Positions 1 through 3,893 of a stretch of 6,119 nt of DNA are shown in pieces (the first letter of the stretch is position 1; the number at the start of each line of letters is the position of its first letter). Where the stretch lies: positions 1 through 6,119 of the forward strand of contig JAJRUA010000020.1 in assembly GCA_024278035.1 (NCBI GenBank), read 5' to 3'. This DNA is from Planctomycetota bacterium (GTDB lineage: Bacteria; Planctomycetota; Planctomycetia; Pirellulales; Lacipirellulaceae). Under the pieces are notes generated by a model. The model saw only the letters and a list, made by a program, of their open reading frames with translations, did no database searches and was not told the origin of the DNA. Position numbers and translations under genes: made by a program.

Positions 1-828
1 CAACTCTCGGGACAGAACGGTGGCTTCGGATGGGCCGGGGCTTGGGCCGACATTGAGGCGGCTTGTCCTCCGGGGCAACTCGCCACGAACGTCGTTGGCG
101 AAGGGGGGCTCAAGTTTCCCAAGTTCCGTTCGATCGGTGGCCATGCCACGCAATTGGCCCAACAAAATCGCATTCGCCGGGCGCTTAGCACTTCGCTAGG
201 CGGCGTGTTCGATTCCGCAGGTCTTGTTGAGAACCAAGATGGGCAGCGTCTCGTCGGTGCCAATGGCCAGACCGTTTATCTCAGCTTCTTACAGCGGGTG
301 AACAAAGTGGACGATGGCTTTTACGGGCTTGAGCTTCATCGGGGCGACGGCAACAAAAATCGTGTCCTCTGTATTGGCAACGGTGCGGAGGGGGCCGGCT
401 ACGGCGTCACCTCCAACTACAACGCCTACGGCAAATCAAATTACGCTCGCTTAGGTGTAGAAAACGAGACAACCAATCTGATCGTGATTAGAATTGATTA
501 CGGACGCGAACATCGCGATGTGGTCACGGTCTATCGCAATCCTAGTTCTCTGTTAGAAGAGGCCATGGCAAAAGCCGGTGCGGAGAAGGTGGTTCGACTG
601 CTTGGCAACTTTGCCTTCGATCGTATCAGCCTTGGCAACTTTGATAAAACGAAAGAACACGAAGTTGATGAACTGAGAGTCGGCACAACTTATCGAGCGG
701 TGACCGGTCGTCGCGACCGAGGGGCCGAGATGCTCGCCCCGCATTTTGCTTCGGCCACTTATCTAAAACTTATCCCCCACTCGCAACGGCGTCTGACTTT
801 AGGCCTCCTTGCAACAGTTACTTACTAG
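1..828 (+). CDS. LamG-like jellyroll domain protein, C-terminal part (5' truncated)
   Basis: The frame is open from base 1 to a TAG at 826-828, giving 275 visible codons, so the true start lies left of the window. The visible part begins with Q-N-G-G-F-G-W-A-G-A-W (residues 5-15), a glycine/tryptophan-rich opening I associate with planctomycete LamG/concanavalin A-like domains. Alternating beta-strand-like segments follow (YLSFLQRV, FYGLELHRGDG, NLIVIRIDYG). The domain closes with V-D-E-L-R-V-G-T-T-Y-R-A-V-T (residues 222-235), the usual last strand of these domains. Such jellyrolls bind carbohydrate or protein ligands at the cell surface. In planctomycetes they often form the C-terminus of FecR-type proteins encoded beside ECF sigma factors; that N-terminus is not visible, so this role is inferred. 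About 40 residues follow the domain (237-275), which is odd. A TTG at 154 could be read as a start but would cut the domain, and the frame is open upstream of it. Confidence 0.8.
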   Translation, partial: QLSGQNGGFGWAGAWADIEAACPPGQLATNVVGEGGLKFPKFRSIGGHATQLAQQNRIRRALSTSLGGVFDSAGLVENQDGQRLVGANGQTVYLSFLQRVNKVDDGFYGLELHRGDGNKNRVLCIGNGAEGAGYGVTSNYNAYGKSNYARLGVENETTNLIVIRIDYGREHRDVVTVYRNPSSLLEEAMAKAGAEKVVRLLGNFAFDRISLGNFDKTKEHEVDELRVGTTYRAVTGRRDRGAEMLAPHFASATYLKLIPHSQRRLTLGLLATVTY

Positions 829-843
829 TTCACAACTTAATTC

Positions 844-914
844 ACCACGGAGATCACAGAGAGCACAGAGAAAAGAATCTTTTTAATCTCCGTGTCCTCT
901 GTGATCTCCGTGGT
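844..914. repeat. Long imperfect inverted repeat (hairpin element)
   Basis: Bases 844-871 pair with 887-914. The outer 18 base pairs (844-861 with 897-914) are perfect. Inside them lie a mismatch (862/896), a G-U pair (863/895) and an A-C mismatch (867/891), leaving a 15-base A/T-rich loop at 872-886. Each arm is itself built of short purine-rich units ending in ACAGAG or ACGGAG. The element fills most of the gap between the LamG gene and the PEP-CTERM gene. No T-run follows it, so it is not a classical intrinsic terminator, though the RNA hairpin could slow polymerase or protect mRNA ends. The layout suits a dispersed palindromic repeat (REP- or MITE-like). The - strand reads through it as a low-complexity peptide with T-E-D-T-E, which I regard as non-coding. 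Confidence 0.8.
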
Positions 915-942
915 AAACCCACTTTTCTGTCTGTCTGTTCTG

Positions 943-958
943 TCCAACCTAGTTTGGA
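943..958. promoter_or_regulatory. 16-base near-perfect palindrome, possible operator
   Basis: TCCAACCTAGTTTGGA is symmetric except for one central pair (948/953). It ends 30 bases before the ATG of the PEP-CTERM gene, just upstream of its ribosome binding site. Symmetry and position suit a binding site for a dimeric regulator or a small leader hairpin. No promoter could be defined with confidence beside it, and a sequence this short can arise by chance. Confidence 0.3.
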
Positions 959-988
959 TGATTGTTTTTCTCCTGGAGGTATTGACTA

Positions 989-1876
989 ATGAAACGCTTT
1001 TTATCTTTAGTGCTGGTTGCCGTGTTCGGCTCAATGGCCAGTACGGTGGCAAGTGCCGCAGCGATTGATGGTAGCCTTGTTGGCGAAGGCTACGGTGGTG
1101 CCCTTGCCGTACAAACGAACGAAACCAGTTTCGGCGACAATCTTAGCGAATTGAATGCCGCTTACGGTAAATTTGATGGCAACATGCTCTCTTTTATCCT
1201 TACAGGACAAGTTGAGAGCAACTTCAACAAACTCGAAATCTGGATCGATGCGGCTCCCGGTGGCCAAAGTGTCTTTTCCAGTGCCGGCAACGATAATGCT
1301 GGCAACATGGATGGAATGGTATTCGACAATGGGTTCACTCCCGAAGTTCACATCATCGTTCGTAACGGCAACGCTGGTGGAGATCGTTTTGACTTCGACT
1401 TTGCCAACCTATTGTCGGGTCTTGTGACCGACCAAATCGACATCTTCGGTGGATCGCTGACGGGCAGCGGTTCGGTGTCCCCCGGACCGGCTACGGCCAA
1501 CGCAATCGAAGTTGGATACGACAACAGCAATGTCCTTGGCATTGGTGGTGGTGGTAACTCGGGCGTTGCTGCCGATCCGGTCGCAGCGCTAGCCGTTACG
1601 ACGGGCATTGAGTTGAGCATCAACTTGGCCGATCTCGGCTACGTCGGTGGCGACGTTCGTGTCATGGCACTCATCAACAATGGCAATCACGATTTTGCGT
1701 CGAACCAGGTTCTTGGTGGGCTCCCGCATCCTTCGGGCCACCTTGCGGGCCTCTCCGGCGTCGACTTTAGCAGTATCGCTGGTGACCAATTTTTCACGAT
1801 CCCGGTTCCTGAGCCCACCTCGGCTTTGCTCGCTGGCTTGACCTTGTTGGGGTTGGCCCTGCGTCGCCGCGTTTGA
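989..1876 (+). CDS. PEP-CTERM sorting domain-containing secreted protein
   Basis: This 295-residue protein starts at an ATG preceded by a strong GGAGGT (975-980) at 8-base spacing. The N-terminus is a signal peptide: K2-R3, a hydrophobic core at about 4-20, and a likely cut after A-S-A (residues 21-23). The C-terminus is a textbook PEP-CTERM tail: V-P-E-P at 273-276, a hydrophobic segment at about 279-290 and a basic R-R-R-V end. In this family the tail is recognised by a membrane exosortase that cleaves and sorts the protein to the surface or to extracellular matrix; none is encoded here. The body is Gly/Asn/Asp-rich, cysteine-free and predicted largely beta. It includes the stretch from L-S-F-I-L-T-G to N-K-L-E-I-W-I-D, which resembles a recurrent group of planctomycete PEP-CTERM proteins of unknown function. 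I see no catalytic motif. A candidate terminator follows at 1918-1970, so it is probably transcribed separately from the downstream genes. Confidence 0.92.
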   Translation: MKRFLSLVLVAVFGSMASTVASAAAIDGSLVGEGYGGALAVQTNETSFGDNLSELNAAYGKFDGNMLSFILTGQVESNFNKLEIWIDAAPGGQSVFSSAGNDNAGNMDGMVFDNGFTPEVHIIVRNGNAGGDRFDFDFANLLSGLVTDQIDIFGGSLTGSGSVSPGPATANAIEVGYDNSNVLGIGGGGNSGVAADPVAALAVTTGIELSINLADLGYVGGDVRVMALINNGNHDFASNQVLGGLPHPSGHLAGLSGVDFSSIAGDQFFTIPVPEPTSALLAGLTLLGLALRRRV

Positions 1877-1917
1877 GATTGGTAAGTATTGATTTGATTT
1901 AACGACGATCCGCATAA

Positions 1918-1970
1918 GCTCCACCACTGTTTTTGCTCAAGCAGCGGTGGGGCCGGCGGTTCGGTTTTTT
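1918..1970 (+). terminator. Probable intrinsic terminator of the PEP-CTERM gene
   Basis: A stem forms between 1918-1929 and 1942-1953: 12 pairs with one A-C mismatch (1926/1945) and one G-U pair, and a 12-base loop. A six-T run follows at 1965-1970. The run starts 11 bases past the stem, which is longer than ideal, so efficiency is uncertain. It lies about 40 bases after the PEP-CTERM stop codon, where a terminator is expected. Confidence 0.45.
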
Positions 1971-2039
1971 GCAGCACGTCTCGAAACTGTTGGGTACCTC
2001 TGTCTTTCCTGGCCGCTGGCGGCTTCCAGATAGATGTTG

Positions 2040-2067
2040 GAGACAGTCTCGATTCGATTTTTATACT
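2040..2067 (+). promoter_or_regulatory. Weak promoter candidate with overlapping palindrome, upstream of the DUF1559 gene
   Basis: TATACT at 2062-2067 resembles a -10 box. The region where a -35 box would sit (around 2037-2044, TTGGAGAC) matches the TTGACA consensus only in TTG. It overlaps the perfect 11-base palindrome GAGACAGTCTC at 2040-2050, a plausible operator position. The site lies downstream of the terminator candidate and about 145 bases ahead of the DUF1559 start, so a promoter is expected in this area. The evidence for this exact site is weak. Confidence 0.22.
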
Positions 2068-2119
2068 TGAGCTGATGGCGTTCGCCGTGAACCGCTGTTC
2101 GGTTGGTGCGACTGACTGA

Positions 2120-2149
2120 TTGAACAACCGACTAGTTGAACAACCGACT
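2120..2149. repeat. Tandem 14-base direct repeat (16-base period)
   Basis: TTGAACAACCGACT occurs at 2120-2133 and again, identical, at 2136-2149, separated by AG. The 16-base period is about one and a half helical turns. A partial inverted copy (CGGTTG at 2100-2105) lies upstream. It sits in the leader of the DUF1559 gene, 61 bases before its ATG, and may be a regulator site or a simple duplication. Confidence 0.7.
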
Positions 2150-2195
2150 GGCGGTCCGCGGCGAGCCGATTTTTTCCTACAGCTCGTGCCAAAAA

Positions 2196-2201
2196 GAAGG
2201 A
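2196..2201 (+). promoter_or_regulatory. Ribosome binding site that sets the DUF1559 start
   Basis: GAAGGA lies 9 bases before the ATG at 2211. The reading frame extends upstream to a TTG at 2136, but that codon lies inside the direct repeat, has no ribosome binding site, and would place 25 extra residues before a leader that is already a normal prepilin leader. This site therefore supports 2211 as the start. Confidence 0.7.
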
Positions 2202-2210
2202 ACGATAAAA

Positions 2211-3299
2211 ATGCGAATCACGCTCCCTCATAAAAAACGAACCTCTAGTGGCTTTACACTTGTTGAGCTATTGGTCGTGATCGCCATCATCGGCATCTTG
2301 GTGGCGCTGTTGTTGCCCGCCGTCCAAGCGGCCCGCGAAGCGGCTCGCCGGATGAGTTGCCAGAACGGACTCAAACAAATGGTGTTAGCGTCGCTTAATT
2401 TTCACAATACTAACGGCAACTTCCCGGTCAGCGTGGGGCAATGGGTTGAGGAGCGAGACATCGAAGATAATTGGTTAGGCCCTGATGGACAAAATGGAAC
2501 ACGTGATCGCAACGCAGGAGGCCCCGGCTACAGTGGCAACGGGTGGATCACCCAGCTATTACCGTACATTGAGGAACAAGCGATGTACGATGGAATGAAG
2601 ATCGGCTTCGAGGGGGATTTTACGACGGCAGGCTCTGGTCGCGGCATGGGTAGGCGAGATATCCGCAATTTCATCTCGCAACAATTACCCGCAATCACCT
2701 GTCCTTCCGATAATTCGGCACGACCAAGTGAGGAGCAGTTTTGGTGGACTTTGCCTCCAGTATCGATCGCTACTACTAGCTACAAAGGATGTATCGGTGA
2801 CTCCATCATCCCCGAGGGCGAAGGGGGATCGCAGGCACCAGGAGCAACGAGCAGTCCCTTCGGGCCAGCGGGGCCAGTGGATGATCCTAACGTCACTTAC
2901 ATTGGTTCGCCCAATTGTCACAACACAGTGGATTGCAACGGAATCATTTGGCGTAACAGTTATTTCCGTCCCATTTCCATCCGAAAGATAACCGACGGAA
3001 CTAGCAATACGTTTCTTATCGGAGAGAGTGTCGCTTCTCAAGATTTCCATTCGGCTGCCTACTTCGGCGATGGGGATTGGGCAACTTGTGGTATCCCTTT
3101 GAACCATTTTGAATGGGAAGAACCCAATCTTGTCCGGAACGAGTGGCAGCGATTCCGCGGCTTCAAAAGCCTCCATCCTGGTGGGGCGCAATTTGCCCAC
3201 TGCGATGGTTCAGTGCATTTTGTCCAGGAAGATATTAACGTCCGAGCTTATCGTTCGTTAGGAACACGAAATGGTGGTGAAACCTATCAAGAAAACTAA
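2211..3299 (+). CDS. DUF1559 domain-containing prepilin-like protein
   Basis: The protein has 362 residues from the ATG at 2211. The N-terminus is a type IV prepilin/pseudopilin leader: a basic stretch (K8-K9-R10), the prepilin peptidase site G14-F15, the conserved Glu at 19 (position +5 of the mature chain), and a hydrophobic helix at 15-38 leading into P-A-V-Q-A-A-R-E-A-A-R-R. This junction is the hallmark of the large planctomycete DUF1559 family. The domain fills the rest of the protein. It includes D-G-T-S-N-T-F-L-I-G-E (262-272) and ends with the family's H-P-G-G and C-D-G-S-V-H-F-V motifs (H322, D332-G333). Several cysteines are present (C50 and those in ITCPSD, GCIGD, NCHNTVDC, ATCG and HCDG), so disulfides are possible after export. 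These proteins are thought to be pseudopilin-like surface or secretion components; their role is unproven. The gap to the next gene is 29 bases, which suggests co-transcription. Confidence 0.95.
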   Translation: MRITLPHKKRTSSGFTLVELLVVIAIIGILVALLLPAVQAAREAARRMSCQNGLKQMVLASLNFHNTNGNFPVSVGQWVEERDIEDNWLGPDGQNGTRDRNAGGPGYSGNGWITQLLPYIEEQAMYDGMKIGFEGDFTTAGSGRGMGRRDIRNFISQQLPAITCPSDNSARPSEEQFWWTLPPVSIATTSYKGCIGDSIIPEGEGGSQAPGATSSPFGPAGPVDDPNVTYIGSPNCHNTVDCNGIIWRNSYFRPISIRKITDGTSNTFLIGESVASQDFHSAAYFGDGDWATCGIPLNHFEWEEPNLVRNEWQRFRGFKSLHPGGAQFAHCDGSVHFVQEDINVRAYRSLGTRNGGETYQEN

Positions 3300-3311
3300 A
3301 AAACAGGCTAG

Positions 3312-3317
3312 AAGGAG
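3312..3317 (+). promoter_or_regulatory. Ribosome binding site of the lipoprotein gene
   Basis: AAGGAG stands 8 bases before a GTG (3326) and 11 bases before the adjacent ATG (3329) in the same frame. Either codon could start translation. Spacing slightly favours GTG and codon type favours ATG. The choice changes the protein by one residue. Confidence 0.65.
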
Positions 3318-3328
3318 CTTATTAAGTG

Positions 3329-3808
3329 ATGTTATCGTCTTTTCGTTCGGCACGGCAAGCTGTCCGCTTGGCAGTGATGGGATTGGTATGTCTTGTTGGA
3401 TGTGGAGGACCGTTTGATGCAACTTTGCAAGGCAAGGTGACGCTCGATGGAGAGACGGTACCGAGTGGAATGGTGACATTTAGCTCCGCAGGGCCCGATG
3501 GAACTTCCGCTTATGCAAAAGTCAGTGAATCTGGCGAATACCAAGTTAAAACAGGGCAAGAGTACGGCCTCAATGTGGGAGATTACGCCGTGACCATCGT
3601 GTCACGGGAGAAAACCGGCACACTCTACGGGGCGAATGGTGGGCCACCTCCGGCAGGCAAACTGATTACACCTAAATGGTACCGAGCACCGAGCACCTCG
3701 GGGCTCAATGTAACGGTGAAAAGTGGCAAGAACAATTTCGACATTGAGCTAACAAGCGAGCCTCCTCCAGAATGGGAAGTGAAACCGAAGAAGAGAAGGC
3801 GACGCTAA
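3329..3808 (+). CDS. Small lipoprotein with transthyretin/carboxypeptidase-regulatory-like domain
   Basis: The protein has 159 residues from ATG 3329 (160 if GTG 3326 is used). It has a basic N-terminus (R6, R9, R13), a hydrophobic stretch at about 14-23 and a lipobox L22-V23-G24-C25, so it should be lipid-anchored at C25 after signal peptidase II cleavage. The mature part begins with the pattern G-x-V-T-L-D-G-E-x-V-P-S-G-x-V-T-F, continues with a G-E-Y strand and G-D-Y-A-V-T-I, and ends with S-G-L-N-V-T-V-K-S-G-x-N-N-F-D-I-E-L. This is the seven-stranded carboxypeptidase-regulatory/transthyretin-like fold often found in planctomycete lipoproteins directly behind DUF1559 genes. I see no enzymatic residues; a structural or binding role at the envelope is inferred. 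The C-terminus is unusual: a proline-rich stretch (S-E-P-P-P-E-W) followed by K-P-K-K-R-R-R-R. No terminator separates it from the amylase gene 85 bases downstream; that gap is A-rich and otherwise featureless. Confidence 0.88.
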   Translation: MLSSFRSARQAVRLAVMGLVCLVGCGGPFDATLQGKVTLDGETVPSGMVTFSSAGPDGTSAYAKVSESGEYQVKTGQEYGLNVGDYAVTIVSREKTGTLYGANGGPPPAGKLITPKWYRAPSTSGLNVTVKSGKNNFDIELTSEPPPEWEVKPKKRRRR

Positions 3809-3893
3809 GAGACACTCGACAACGATTTCCTAACTAACAAAAAACGACGACAAGAAAATAACGCAGCGAAGTAACCGAGAAGATGGCACCCCG

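Larger units (their letters stand above)
1877..2210. other. 334-base intergenic region with palindromes and recurring AACCG words
   Basis: I see no credible coding sequence here. It contains the terminator candidate at 1918-1970, a bulged hairpin at 2009-2029 (CTGGCCGC pairing with GCGG and CCAG), a perfect GAGAC-A-GTCTC palindrome at 2040-2050, a TATACT hexamer at 2062-2067, an AACCG/CGGTT hairpin at 2090-2104 and a 14-base direct repeat at 2120-2149. The word AACCG or its complement CGGTT occurs at 1957, 1962, 2090, 2100, 2126 and 2142. The density of symmetric elements suggests this is the control region of the downstream DUF1559-lipoprotein-amylase genes. Confidence 0.55.

Noticed and set aside
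154..156. TTG as the start of the first gene
   Set aside because: The frame is open to base 1 and the upstream residues form the opening of the LamG domain, so the gene is cut by the window edge.
705..719. CGGTCG-TCG-CGACCG hairpin inside the LamG gene
   Set aside because: It is a six-base stem in coding sequence with no T-run or regulatory context, which is easily explained by Arg/Asp codons.
844..914. CRISPR repeat or intrinsic terminator
   Set aside because: There is a single palindrome with no spacer-repeat array, and no T-run follows the stem.
837..1052. A 71-codon - strand frame across the inverted repeat
   Set aside because: Its N-terminal part lies opposite the signal peptide of the PEP-CTERM gene and its C-terminal part is the translated inverted repeat, with low-complexity T-E-D-T-E sequence. 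There is no sign of a real protein.
1543..1556. GGT microsatellite in the PEP-CTERM gene
   Set aside because: It is a short run encoding a Gly-rich loop (GIGGGGNSG). It is too short to suggest phase variation and is in frame.
1031..2127. Several - strand frames of 91-146 codons opposite and behind the PEP-CTERM gene
   Set aside because: They mirror the strongly supported + strand gene or cover the palindrome-rich gap. They lack recognisable domains and look like codon-bias shadows.
2136..2138. TTG as the start of the DUF1559 gene
   Set aside because: It has no ribosome binding site, lies in the direct repeat, and would add 25 residues before a normal prepilin leader; ATG 2211 has GAAGGA at good spacing.
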